Positions 16,937-25,538 of a DNA stretch of 64,000 nt are shown piece after piece (positions within the stretch are counted from its first letter, which is position 1; every line of letters starts with the position of its first letter). The stretch is from Regnicoccus_A sp014224355 (GTDB lineage: Bacteria; Cyanobacteriota; Cyanobacteriia; PCC-6307; Cyanobiaceae). The DNA lies in assembly GCF_050920705.1 (NCBI RefSeq), contig NZ_CP154799.1:372001-436000 (forward strand). The letters are read 5' to 3'. The translations under genes were made by a program, and so were the position numbers. Under the pieces are notes generated by a model that was not told the DNA's origin, made no database searches, and saw only the letters and a program-made list of their open reading frames with translations.

Positions 16937-18403
16937 ATGGTGAGTGTTCCCCTGCCAGCCCCTGAAGGAGGCCCCGATCGAGCGAGCGCCGGGGAGGGGA
17001 GCGCGCCACCAGCGCCCCCCGCCGCTCTGACTCCGGCCTTTCGCCGCCGCGGCCGGGACCAGGACGAGGCCCGTTTCGAGGCCCTGCCGGATCAGGTGCC
17101 GCCCCAGAACCTGGAGGCGGAGGAGGCGGTGCTGGGCGGCATCCTGCTCGACCCCGACGCCCTGGGCCGCATCGCCGACGTGCTGCGCCCGGAGGCCTTC
17201 TACCTGGGCGCCCATCGGGAGATCTACCGCACCGCCCTGATGCTGCACGGCCAGGGCAAGCCCACCGACCTCACGGCCATGGCTGCCTGGCTGGCCGACA
17301 CCGGGCAGCTGGAGAAGGTGGGCGGCAGCAACCGCTTGGTGGAGCTGGTGGAGCGCACGCTCAGCACCGCCTCGATCGACCAGGTGGCGCGCCTGGTGAT
17401 GGACAAATACCTCAGGCGCCAGCTGATCCGCTCAGGCAACGAGGTGATCAAGCTCGGCTTCGATCAGGCCAAGCCGATGGAGCTGGTGCTCGACGAGGCC
17501 GAGCAGCAGATCTTTGCCATCAGCCAGGAGAAACCCTCCGTGGGGCTCACCCCCACCGCCGAAATCCTCACCAGCACCTTCAACGAGATCGAGAGCCGCT
17601 CCCTCGGCACCTCGGTGGCTGGCATCCCGGTGAACTTCTACGACCTCGACGCCATCACCCAGGGCCTGCAGCGCAGCGATCTGATCATCGTGGCCGGCCG
17701 CCCGGCGATGGGCAAGACCTCGATCGTGCTCAACATCGCCAAGAACGTGGCCCAGATCCACCAGCTGCCGGTCTGCGTGTTCTCCCTGGAGATGAGCAAG
17801 GAGCAGCTCACCTACCGGCTGCTGTCGATGGAGGTGGGCATCGAGAGCGGCCGGCTGCGCACCGGCCGGCTGCAGCAGGAGGAATGGCCGCTGCTGGGGC
17901 AGGGCATCAACACCCTCGGCCAGCTGCCGCTGTTCATCGACGACAAGCCGAATGCCGGCGTGCTGGAGATGCGCTCCCTCTGCCGGAGGCTGATGGCGGA
18001 GCAGGGCAAGGAACTGGGACTGATCGTGATCGATTACCTGCAGCTGATGGAGGGCTCCACCCCCGACAACCGGGTGCAGGAGCTCTCCCGCATCACGCGG
18101 GGGCTCAAGGGCATGGCCCGGGAGCTGAACGTGCCGGTGATGGCACTCTCCCAGCTCAGCCGGGGCGTGGAGAGCCGCACCAACAAACGCCCGATGCTCA
18201 GCGACCTGCGCGAATCGGGCTCGATCGAGCAGGACGCCGACCTGGTGCTGATGATCTACCGCGACGAGTACTACAACCCGGAGACGGCCGACCGGGGCAT
18301 CACCGAAGTGATCGTGACCAAGCACCGCAACGGGCCGGTGGGCACGGTGAAGCTGCTGTTCGAGCCCCAGTTCACCCGCTTCCGGAATCTGGCGGCACCT
18401 TGA
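16937..18403 (+). CDS. dnaB: Replicative DNA helicase DnaB
   Basis: The 488-residue hexameric replication-fork helicase. After a disordered N-terminus of about 50 residues, the DnaB N-terminal domain begins at PPQNLEAEEAVLGGILLDPD. The RecA-like ATPase follows, with Walker A GRPAMGKTS (about residue 253), Walker B LGLIVIDYLQLM, and the C-terminal SDLRESGSIEQDADLVLMIY and TKHRNGPVGTVKLLF motifs. No intein interrupts the gene, although some cyanobacterial dnaB genes carry one. It lies downstream of rplI. Confidence 0.97.
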   Translation: MVSVPLPAPEGGPDRASAGEGSAPPAPPAALTPAFRRRGRDQDEARFEALPDQVPPQNLEAEEAVLGGILLDPDALGRIADVLRPEAFYLGAHREIYRTALMLHGQGKPTDLTAMAAWLADTGQLEKVGGSNRLVELVERTLSTASIDQVARLVMDKYLRRQLIRSGNEVIKLGFDQAKPMELVLDEAEQQIFAISQEKPSVGLTPTAEILTSTFNEIESRSLGTSVAGIPVNFYDLDAITQGLQRSDLIIVAGRPAMGKTSIVLNIAKNVAQIHQLPVCVFSLEMSKEQLTYRLLSMEVGIESGRLRTGRLQQEEWPLLGQGINTLGQLPLFIDDKPNAGVLEMRSLCRRLMAEQGKELGLIVIDYLQLMEGSTPDNRVQELSRITRGLKGMARELNVPVMALSQLSRGVESRTNKRPMLSDLRESGSIEQDADLVLMIYRDEYYNPETADRGITEVIVTKHRNGPVGTVKLLFEPQFTRFRNLAAP

Positions 18404-18458
18404 ACCTCGCGCGAGGGCGGAAGGCCTTCAACATGGGCGCCAGAATTCCCTCCAGCCG

Positions 18459-19019
18459 ATGAGCGAGCCCCCAACCGACCAGACCAGGCTGCCCCGCGAG
18501 GGGGCCGAAGGTCCCGACGACCGTTCCCAGACAGCGATGGGCTGGGTGCTGGCCCTGCGCTGGCCCGTCGCCCTGGTGGCCGCCGTGGGGATCGGGGCGA
18601 TCTCCCTGGGCAGGGTCCTGCAGGAGCCGATCAAGATCGAGCTGGTGATGGAGCGCCCCATGCCGGTGTCGGCCCAGGTGGATGTGGGCTCGATTCAGAC
18701 GCCTCTGGTGGTCGAGAAGATTGCAGAACCGATCCGCACCGCTCCGATCAAAACGATTCCGATCACCGCGAACGTGACGATGGCCGAACCTGTCGGGCTG
18801 GCCACGCCCCTGGCTGTGAACGTACCTGAACTGAGCCGCGGGATCGGCGTTGCCGTCAAGGGTCCCGTTCAGGCAACGGTCAGTGGCGCGGTGAGCGCCC
18901 AGGTGGCCGGTGATGTGGATGCCAGGGTGCGCGGCGATGTCGGCGCCACGGTCAAGGGGAAAGTGGACGCCACCGTGACCAATCAGCTGAATCACCGCCG
19001 CATCCGGATCGGGTTCTGA
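18459..19019 (+). CDS. Membrane-anchored protein with regular V-x-G-x-V-x-A-x octad repeats
   Basis: A 186-residue protein of unknown function. After a polar N-terminus there is one membrane segment at about residues 30-50 (LALRWPVALVAAVGIGAISL), then an extracytoplasmic part. Residues 133-172 are strictly periodic: Val at every fourth position, and the residue two after each Val alternates Gly and Ala, giving five eight-residue units V-x-G-x-V-x-A-x (for example VSGAVSAQ, VAGDVDAR, VRGDVGAT, VKGKVDAT). The part before it is also rich in alternating hydrophobic residues. This suggests a narrow beta-solenoid or fibrous element. It follows dnaB on the same strand by 55 bases. I do not recognise a family. 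Confidence 0.75.
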   Translation: MSEPPTDQTRLPREGAEGPDDRSQTAMGWVLALRWPVALVAAVGIGAISLGRVLQEPIKIELVMERPMPVSAQVDVGSIQTPLVVEKIAEPIRTAPIKTIPITANVTMAEPVGLATPLAVNVPELSRGIGVAVKGPVQATVSGAVSAQVAGDVDARVRGDVGATVKGKVDATVTNQLNHRRIRIGF

Positions 19020-19119
19020 GCAGCCGCGAGCCGGCCGTGGCCATCGTGGCCCGCAACGATCCCCATGAACAGGAGCATGTGGAGCTGCTCGAGAGCCCGC
19101 AGCCTGCTTCGAGCGGCGC

Positions 19120-19405
19120 TCACGCGCCTCGACACCTGGTGAGCAGCCAGGGCATCACCCCCATCAGCCCGAGGGCCACGACGTAGGCGCTGCCCGAGAC
19201 CGGATCACGGGCGGTGATGGCCTGCACCAGGCTGAGGCCGCGCAGGGGAGCCACCGCAGAGCAGGCGTGGCCCAGGGGCCGGAGGCAGGGCAAACCGGCA
19301 CACCACAAAGCGGGGTTCCAGAGCGAGAACCCGCACCGTGCCGAGCAGGAAGCCGGCCAGCAGCACCAGAGACCCATAGGAGACTCCTGCCCGCAGCAGC
19401 CGCAT
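19120..19405 (-). pseudogene. Remnant of a small integral membrane protein (internal deletion and frameshift)
   Basis: Two reading frames on the minus strand together resemble the ends of a roughly 150-residue bacterial membrane protein. From ATG 19405 one frame gives an N-terminal helix (SYGSLVLLAGFLLGTVRVL). A second frame gives the family-like C-terminus GLSLVQAITARDPVSGSAYV followed by GLMGVMPWLL, to a stop at 19120. The middle is missing or unrecognisable, and the total is only about 95 codons. It lies directly after the transglutaminase gene on the same strand. The family assignment is from memory of the GFLLGTVRVL and ARDPVSG patterns. Confidence 0.6.
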
Positions 19406-19425
19406 GGACACCCATCCCACAACCT

Positions 19426-20289
19426 TCACCGGATCAGAGGCTCCTCCAGCTCCGTCACCCACACCCCCACGCTGAGGGTCGATCCCGATGGCCCCACGAA
19501 CGCCCCCTCCACCGGCGGCACCGCTTCAGGGTGGCGAGCCACAGCCACCACCATGTGGTCAGGACCGGCAAGGGCGCCGATCGTGGGGTCGAAGCCGGTC
19601 CAGCCCGCTCCTGGCAGGTACACCTCCGCCCAGGCGTGGGTGGAGCCATCGACCGCGGCAGAATCGTGCAGGTAGCCGCTCACGAAGCGGGCTGCAAAAC
19701 CCAGTTGCCGGGTGGCCGCCATGAACAGGGTGGCGAAGTCGCGGCAGGAGCCGGAGCCGGCAGCCAGGGTGTGCTCAGCCGTCTGCACGCCCGGTTCTTC
19801 GCGCCGCTGGTAGCGCAGGGTGTTGTGGATGCGTGCACTGATCCGCTCCAGCAGGGCATAGGTCTCCATCCGCTCAGCGCCGCGATGAACCCCGGCCACC
19901 CAATCCATCAGCAGCGTCCCACCTCTGACGCCCCCCTCCTGGCGGTAGGGAGCCAGCAACAGCCTGTCTTCAGCGCTGTAGCGGAAGGGGAACAACACCG
20001 CCTCTTCGTCCACCAGGAAATCCAGGGGCTCCTGGTGGTACTGCTGGACCACCAGCTCGCTTTCGATCAGGAGCTCGGCGGCGGGGCTGGAGAAGCTGGC
20101 CATTGCCACCGAGTTGTCTTCCACATCCCGATGCCAGCGCAGCGTGGCCGGCGGAGAAATCCGCAGGCTGGAGGATTCGATGCGCAGCTCATGGCCCTCC
20201 CTGGGCCGCAGCCGCAGCGCATGGGGCTCGAGCCTCACCGCCGCTCCATAGGTGTAGAGGGTGCGGTGCAGGATGCGAAAGCGCTGCAT
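19426..20289 (-). CDS. Transglutaminase-like (cysteine protease fold) protein
   Basis: A 287-residue protein with the bacterial transglutaminase N-terminal beta domain (RILHRTLYTYGAAVRLEPHA, LRLRPREGHEL) followed by the transglutaminase core. The catalytic Cys is in AAGSGSCRDFATLFMAA, the His in STHAWAEVYLPGAGW and the Asp in FDPTIG. Many members act as peptidases or in protein modification; the substrate is unknown. There is no signal peptide, so it is probably cytoplasmic. It is followed at once by a decayed membrane-protein gene on the same strand and is divergent from the hydroxylase-like gene at 20360. Confidence 0.92.
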   Translation of the reverse strand: MQRFRILHRTLYTYGAAVRLEPHALRLRPREGHELRIESSSLRISPPATLRWHRDVEDNSVAMASFSSPAAELLIESELVVQQYHQEPLDFLVDEEAVLFPFRYSAEDRLLLAPYRQEGGVRGGTLLMDWVAGVHRGAERMETYALLERISARIHNTLRYQRREEPGVQTAEHTLAAGSGSCRDFATLFMAATRQLGFAARFVSGYLHDSAAVDGSTHAWAEVYLPGAGWTGFDPTIGALAGPDHMVVAVARHPEAVPPVEGAFVGPSGSTLSVGVWVTELEEPLIR

Positions 20290-20359
20290 GGCCGTGATGG
20301 CTTCGGCGGTGCGGCGTCCCTAGAGTGGGCGCAGACGCTGGAAAAAGGAATACCAAGGC

Positions 20360-21175
20360 ATGCCCTTCGCACAGATTGACACCGAAACGGTGATCCGTTC
20401 GTTTGGGAATCGTTCCTTCGCGTTCTATGGACTTGCGTTCTTCGGCATCATCCTGGGACGCTACTTTCTGCTGGCTGGTGGATCCTGGTGGTGGCTCTAT
20501 GCACGCTCCGCCTCTCCAGAAGCTGAACCCGATCAACGGCAGTCGAACCTCGGCGCCCAAGGCATCCGCGACGACATCCGCCTCTCGGTGTTCTCCGCTG
20601 CCGTCTTCGCCCTCGCCACCGCAGGCGTACTGGCGCTCCACAGCCATGGACTCACCGGCTTCTACGCCAGGCCGGACACCTACGGCTGGTGGTACCTGGG
20701 GCTCAGCTACGTCAGCGTCCTGATCCTGCAGGACGCCATCTATTACCCCACCCACCGCCTGTTCCACCACCACACCCTCTATGCCTGGTGCCATCACGGC
20801 CACCACCGCACCCGCCAACCCACCCCCTGGACCTCCTTCGCCTTCGATCCCCCCGAAGCGATCCTCCAGGCCCTGGTGATGGTGGCGGTGGTGGTGGTGG
20901 TGCCGCTGCACCCGGTCACCCTGATGGCCGTGCTGAGCACCATGACGGTCTGGGCGATCGTGAACCACCTTGGCCTCGATCACCTGCCCCGCCGCTTTCC
21001 CCACCACTGGTTGGGCCGCTGGGTGATAGGCCCGGCCCACCATTCGCTCCACCACCGCCACCAAGGCGTGCACTTCGGCCTCTACTTCACGTTCTGGGAC
21101 CGGATCGGCGGCACGGAAGACCCTGACTACGCCGCGGCCGTGGCTCCCCGCAGCGATCTGGGCGCCATACATTGA
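20360..21175 (+). CDS. Sterol desaturase / fatty acid hydroxylase superfamily membrane protein
   Basis: A 271-residue integral membrane diiron-type protein. Hydrophobic segments occur at FYGLAFFGIILGRYFLLAGG, SVFSAAVFALATAGVLAL, WWYLGLSYVSVLILQDA and the Val-rich stretch LVMVAVVVVVPLHPVTLMAV. His clusters HRLFHHHTLYAWCHHGHH, NHLGLDH and HHSLHHRHQGVHFG match the superfamily (HxxxH, HxxHH, HxxHH pattern). Members include carotenoid and sterol-type oxygenases and fatty acid hydroxylases; the substrate is unknown here. It is five bases upstream of mnmG on the same strand, so the two are probably co-transcribed. Confidence 0.88.
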   Translation: MPFAQIDTETVIRSFGNRSFAFYGLAFFGIILGRYFLLAGGSWWWLYARSASPEAEPDQRQSNLGAQGIRDDIRLSVFSAAVFALATAGVLALHSHGLTGFYARPDTYGWWYLGLSYVSVLILQDAIYYPTHRLFHHHTLYAWCHHGHHRTRQPTPWTSFAFDPPEAILQALVMVAVVVVVPLHPVTLMAVLSTMTVWAIVNHLGLDHLPRRFPHHWLGRWVIGPAHHSLHHRHQGVHFGLYFTFWDRIGGTEDPDYAAAVAPRSDLGAIH

Positions 21176-21179
21176 AGCG

Positions 21180-23168
21180 ATGGCCTTCAGCGCAGCCCCC
21201 ACGGAAACCTTTGAGCTGATCGTGGTCGGCGGCGGCCATGCCGGCTGCGAAGCAGCGCTCACCGCGGCTCGCCTGGGAATCTCCACAGCCCTGTTCACAC
21301 TCAACCTCGATCGCATCGCCTGGCAGCCCTGCAACCCCGCGGTGGGTGGACCGGCCAAAAGCCAGCTGGTGCATGAGGTGGATGCCCTCGGCGGCGTGAT
21401 CGGCCGCCTCGCCGACGCCACCACCCTGCAGAAACGGGTGCTCAATGCCAGCCGCGGCCCTGCCGTCTGGGCCCTGCGCGCCCAGACCGACAAGCGTCAG
21501 TACGCCCGCCAGATGCTGCAGCTGCTGCAGCACACCCCCAACCTGCACCTGCGCGAAGCGATGGTCACGGGGCTGGAGGTGGAGCTGGAGGGGGGCAACC
21601 CCACGGAGGGCGGCAACGAAACGGTGGGCCGGATCACCGGCGTGCGCACCTACTTCGGAAGTGTCTATGCCGCGCCGGCCGTGATCCTCACCACCGGAAC
21701 CTTTCTGGGGGGCCAGATCTGGGTGGGAAACCAGTCGATGAGCGCCGGCCGCGCCGGCGAGCAGGCCGCCGAGGGGCTCACCGAGGCCCTGCGGAATCTC
21801 GGCTTCCACACCGACCGCCTCAAGACCGGCACACCCGCCCGGGTGGACCGCCGCAGCGTGGCGCTCGATCAGCTCGAGGAGCAACCCAGTGATGCGGAGG
21901 GCCGCTACTTCTCCTTCGATCCAGCCGCCTGGGTGAGCAGTGAGCCGATGGCCTGCCACCTCACCCGCACCACGGCCGCCACCCACCAGCTCATCCGCGA
22001 CAACCTCCACCTCACCCCCATCTACGGCGGCTTCATCGACAGCAAGGGCCCGCGCTACTGCCCCTCGATCGAAGACAAGATCGTGCGCTTCGCCGACAAG
22101 GAGAGCCACCAGATCTTCCTGGAACCGGAGGGCCGTGACACCCCTGAGCTCTACATCCAGGGCTTCTCCACCGGCCTGCCGGAGCGGCTTCAGCTGGAGC
22201 TCCTGCGCACCCTGCCCGGCCTGGAGCAGTGCGTGATGCTGCGGCCCGCCTACGCCGTGGAGTACGACTACCTGCCGGCCACCCAGTGCCTGCCCTCGCT
22301 GATGACCAAGCGGCTGCAGGGGCTGTTCAGCGCCGGCCAGCTCAACGGCACCACCGGCTATGAGGAGGCCGCCGCCCAGGGCCTGGTGGCCGGGCTCAAC
22401 GCCACCCGGATGCTGCGCGGCCAGGACCCGGTGCACTTCCCCCGCGAAGGCAGCTACATCGGCACCCTGATCGACGATCTGATCACCAAGGACCTGCGCG
22501 AGCCCTACCGGGTGCTCACCAGCCGCAGCGAATACCGCCTGGTGCTGCGGGGCGACAACGCCGATCGACGTCTCACCCCCATGGGCCGGGACCTGGGATT
22601 GATCGATGACCGCCGCTGGGGGTTGTTCAGGGCCAAGCAGGCCGCCATCGCCTCCGAGAAGCAACGCCTCGAAACGGTGCGCCTGAAGGTCAGTGACCCG
22701 GTGGCGCCGGCGGTGGCCGCCCGCTCGGGGGCGCCGATCAAGGGATCGATCACCCTGGCCGACCTGCTGCGCCGCTCAGGCTTCCACAGCAGCGATCTGG
22801 TGGAGCATGGCCTGGCCGATCCCGGCCTGCCTGCCGCTGTGCGCGAGGGTGCCGAGATCGATCTCAAATACAGCGGCTACCTGGCGCGGCAACAGCAGCA
22901 GATCGAGCAGGTGCGCAGACACCATGAGCGACCGATCCCCTCCAGCATCGACTACACCGCCATCGCCACCCTCTCCAGGGAAGCCCGCGAGAAGCTCACC
23001 GCCGTGCGGCCGATCAACCTCGGACAGGCCTCCCGTGTCCCAGGCGTGAGCCCAGCCGATGTGACGGCCCTGCTGCTCTGGTTGGAGCTGCGGCGGCGGC
23101 GGGCCGGGGAAGAGGAGCGTTTGTCGAAACGGAAAACAATGGGTACGATCTCCGCACTTCAGGTCTGA
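21180..23168 (+). CDS. mnmG: tRNA uridine-5-carboxymethylaminomethyl modification enzyme MnmG
   Basis: The 662-residue FAD enzyme works with MnmE to modify U34 of certain tRNAs. The FAD-binding motif VVGGGHAGCEAALTAARLG is at the N-terminus. Family signatures PCNPAVGGPAKSQLVHEVDA, GTFLGGQIWVG, RLKTGTPARVD, YCPSIEDKIVRF and GTTGYEEAAAQGLVAGLNA follow in order. The C-terminal MnmE/tRNA-interacting domain (KYSGYLARQQQQIEQVRRH) is complete, so the gene looks intact. It follows the hydroxylase-like gene by five bases and precedes the GspC/PilP-like gene by eleven. Confidence 0.97.
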   Translation: MAFSAAPTETFELIVVGGGHAGCEAALTAARLGISTALFTLNLDRIAWQPCNPAVGGPAKSQLVHEVDALGGVIGRLADATTLQKRVLNASRGPAVWALRAQTDKRQYARQMLQLLQHTPNLHLREAMVTGLEVELEGGNPTEGGNETVGRITGVRTYFGSVYAAPAVILTTGTFLGGQIWVGNQSMSAGRAGEQAAEGLTEALRNLGFHTDRLKTGTPARVDRRSVALDQLEEQPSDAEGRYFSFDPAAWVSSEPMACHLTRTTAATHQLIRDNLHLTPIYGGFIDSKGPRYCPSIEDKIVRFADKESHQIFLEPEGRDTPELYIQGFSTGLPERLQLELLRTLPGLEQCVMLRPAYAVEYDYLPATQCLPSLMTKRLQGLFSAGQLNGTTGYEEAAAQGLVAGLNATRMLRGQDPVHFPREGSYIGTLIDDLITKDLREPYRVLTSRSEYRLVLRGDNADRRLTPMGRDLGLIDDRRWGLFRAKQAAIASEKQRLETVRLKVSDPVAPAVAARSGAPIKGSITLADLLRRSGFHSSDLVEHGLADPGLPAAVREGAEIDLKYSGYLARQQQQIEQVRRHHERPIPSSIDYTAIATLSREAREKLTAVRPINLGQASRVPGVSPADVTALLLWLELRRRRAGEEERLSKRKTMGTISALQV

Positions 23169-23179
23169 GCCCATCTGCC

Positions 23180-24139
23180 ATGGGCAGTGACCCGCACGCC
23201 ATCTCCTCCTCCCGGGCCTTCTGGGAGCTGAAAGCCGAGCAGGTGATGGACCGGGTTTTTTCAACTGGCCTGCCGGGCCTGGGGATCCATCCGGGGGAAC
23301 GGCCGACCCTGGAGGGATACATCCGCGATCCCTATCAGCCGGAGCCGACTCTGGGAATCAGCCCCAGCTCCGATCCGGCACCGATCGATGTGGTGGTGCA
23401 CGACGAACCGCCACGCCTGAGGGCAGGCCGTACGGCCAACCGTGCCCCCCACCACCGCCGAACGTCGGCGCCAGCGGCAGGCCGCTTGCCACTGCCACGT
23501 CCACTGCTGGCGCTGCTGGCAGCCCTTTCGGTGGTGGGAGTGGGGGGCACCCTGGTGGTGTGGCGCGGCTGGACCCAGGCCAGCCTCGCCCTGAAACAGG
23601 AGCGCACGCTGCAGCTGCTGGAACGGCTGCGCTCACTGGGCCCCGTGGGGCAAGCCGAGCCGGGAGCGACGGCCGCAGCCACGGCTCAGCCCATTGGCGA
23701 AGCGCTGGATGGCAGCGCCGACGGGCTGCCGCCGCCGCCTCCCGAGGAAGCCTGGGTCCAGGAACTGGCGCCTCTGGAGGGTGCGTCCCGTGCCTCCTCC
23801 GCCGAGCCGCTATGGGTGCCGGTCAGTGGCACCATCGCCCGTGGCGCCCCGCCAGCCCCCGTGATCCCTGAGCCTGGATTCTCCGTCGGCTCAGGCCCCT
23901 CCAGCGGCGGCGGTCAGCCCGCAGGTGCCGAGGGAGGGGACCCCGAGCTGGTGGGAGTCGTGCAGGTGCCTGGCCAGAGCGGCTCCGCCATCTTCCAGAT
24001 GGGTGGCAGTTCCACCAGTGCATCGGTGGGGGAAGCGATCGGCTCCACCGGCTGGCGCCTGAGCTCAGCCAGCGGCAACTCCGTGGTGATCGAGCGCAAC
24101 GGCCAGCAGAAGCGGGTGAGCATCAGCGGAGGCTTCTGA
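23180..24139 (+). CDS. Bitopic membrane protein with C-terminal GspC/PilP-like domain
   Basis: A 319-residue protein. A polar N-terminal region of about 105 residues precedes one membrane segment (LLALLAALSVVGVGGTLVVW), a short coiled region (KQERTLQLLERLRSL), a long Pro/Gly/Ala/Ser linker and a C-terminal domain of about 65 residues. That domain (PELVGVVQVPGQSGSAIFQM, then ASVGEAIGSTGWRL and VVIERNGQQKRVSISGGF) has the look of the homology region of GspC/PilP pilus or secretion proteins. The topology fits a protein linking the inner membrane to a periplasmic partner. It is 11 bases downstream of mnmG. Function is inferred from domain style only. Confidence 0.7.
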   Translation: MGSDPHAISSSRAFWELKAEQVMDRVFSTGLPGLGIHPGERPTLEGYIRDPYQPEPTLGISPSSDPAPIDVVVHDEPPRLRAGRTANRAPHHRRTSAPAAGRLPLPRPLLALLAALSVVGVGGTLVVWRGWTQASLALKQERTLQLLERLRSLGPVGQAEPGATAAATAQPIGEALDGSADGLPPPPPEEAWVQELAPLEGASRASSAEPLWVPVSGTIARGAPPAPVIPEPGFSVGSGPSSGGGQPAGAEGGDPELVGVVQVPGQSGSAIFQMGGSSTSASVGEAIGSTGWRLSSASGNSVVIERNGQQKRVSISGGF

Positions 24140-24220
24140 CGGAAAGAGCGGTCTTCCCGCCCTCCAACCGTCCCGCTGCCCATTGGCGCTCCTTAACGTG
24201 GGCCAACCCAGTTCAGGCGG

Positions 24221-24856
24221 ATGGCTGACTCCCTGCTCACCAGGCCATGGGTCTCACCGACGCCGCTCTGGGAAGCCCCGATCACCGAGGTGCTCCAGGC
24301 AAGGGCCGGAGGCCAGCTCAGCGGCCCCTGGAAGCTCCTGCTGCTGGGCGATGGGAGCCCGACCCGCCATCTGCAGTTGCTCACGGGCGAACCGATGACG
24401 ATCGAGCTGATCGCCATGGGGCCGGAGCCTGAGCCAACGGGTTCCGGGGGCGACCCTGAAGCTACCCGGGGTCGCCCCGCCGAAGTGGCGGAGCTGGCCC
24501 TTCCCCTGCTGCGGCGCCAGGTGTGGTTGCGCTGCAATGGCCAGGCCCTGGCCTGGGCCGAGAGCTGGTGGAACCAGGCCGAGGCTGAGGAACACCTGCG
24601 CGACCGGCAGCGGCCGATCTGGCTGAGTCTCACCAGTGGGCGGGTGGAGCTGTTCCGGGAGGTGGATGGACTGGCCCGGGTGAACGCCGAATGGCTGGAG
24701 AAGGGCTTCGCGGCCAAGGGGCCCTTCTGGAGCCGCCACTACCGCTTTTTCCGCCAGGGACGTGAACTCACCGTGATCCGGGAAGTGTTCTCCCCGGCGC
24801 TGGAGCGCTGGCTGGGCCCGAGCCAGCACGACGCAGATCTCCATAAAGTTTCATGA
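24221..24856 (+). CDS. Chorismate lyase (chorismate pyruvate-lyase, cyanobacterial type)
   Basis: The 211-residue product resembles the cyanobacterial chorismate lyase family, which makes 4-hydroxybenzoate and pyruvate from chorismate for plastoquinone head-group synthesis. Characteristic stretches are SPTPLWEAPITEVLQARAGG, PLLRRQVWLRCNGQALAWAE with SWWN following, RPIWLSLTSGRVELFREVDG and FWSRHYRFFRQGRELTVIRE. It lies on the same strand as mnmG and the GspC/PilP-like gene, with 81 bases before it. The ATG at 24221 is the obvious start. Confidence 0.82.
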   Translation: MADSLLTRPWVSPTPLWEAPITEVLQARAGGQLSGPWKLLLLGDGSPTRHLQLLTGEPMTIELIAMGPEPEPTGSGGDPEATRGRPAEVAELALPLLRRQVWLRCNGQALAWAESWWNQAEAEEHLRDRQRPIWLSLTSGRVELFREVDGLARVNAEWLEKGFAAKGPFWSRHYRFFRQGRELTVIREVFSPALERWLGPSQHDADLHKVS

Positions 24857-24947
24857 AGTCCTGACGGTCTGTGGCGGTTTCCACTTGACAACTTGCGCTT
24901 TTGCCGATCCTGAACAGGATGGCGGCACTGGCTCCACCTGTCCGACG

Positions 24948-25517
24948 ATGACGACCACCTCCCCTGGCAACCCAGGCCATCACCATTCCACCCAAGCCCC
25001 GGCCGCAGCCTCCACAGCCGCCTGGGCCGGCGATCAGTGGCTCTCCCTCACCGACCTGGGGCGCTCCCTCGGTCTCTCCGCCGTGAGCTGTGGCCGCCAG
25101 CTGATCCGGGCCGGACTGCGTGAGCTCGATGGCAGCCCCAGCGACAAGGCCCTGCACCTGGGCCTGGCCCGGCCCAGCGGCCAGGGGCTGCACCGGGGCC
25201 GCGCCACGCTCTGGCAACAGGCGGGCTGTCAGGCCGCCCTTGAAGGCACCTCCCCGCGCCGGCCAAAGCAGTCCAGCCTGATCGAGCAGTGGGCGGAACT
25301 GCTCTGGGCCCTGAAACAGGGCTCTCCCTCGATCAGCACCTCGGCGGAGCAGATGGCCGAAGACCTGCCCCAGGAGCTGGTGGGACCCGTGAACCGCCAG
25401 CTGCAGGAGAAGGGCTGGGACTTCCAGGTGGTTCACCACGCCACCAGGTCCCAGCCGACCCCTCAGCACCACCGCCAGACAAGCCCGGGCCGCAGCCGGG
25501 TCCGCCGCGGCCACTGA
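24948..25517 (+). CDS. Hypothetical protein with helical DNA-binding-like core
   Basis: A 189-residue protein starting at ATG 24948 (an upstream in-frame start at 24885 adds non-conserved residues). The N-terminus is Ala/Thr/His-rich and disordered. A helical middle part (WLSLTDLGRSLGLSAVSCGR, QLIRAGLRELDG) looks like a helix-turn-helix-type fold. A second helical segment follows (LIEQWAELLWALKQG) and the tail is basic (HHRQTSPGRSRVRRGH). No named family is recognised. Similar short proteins with a predicted transcription-factor-like start occur in picocyanobacteria. It ends 21 bases before the convergent DUF1269 gene. Confidence 0.6.
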   Translation: MTTTSPGNPGHHHSTQAPAAASTAAWAGDQWLSLTDLGRSLGLSAVSCGRQLIRAGLRELDGSPSDKALHLGLARPSGQGLHRGRATLWQQAGCQAALEGTSPRRPKQSSLIEQWAELLWALKQGSPSISTSAEQMAEDLPQELVGPVNRQLQEKGWDFQVVHHATRSQPTPQHHRQTSPGRSRVRRGH

Positions 25518-25538
25518 ACCATCGCCCCTCCGGGCGGC

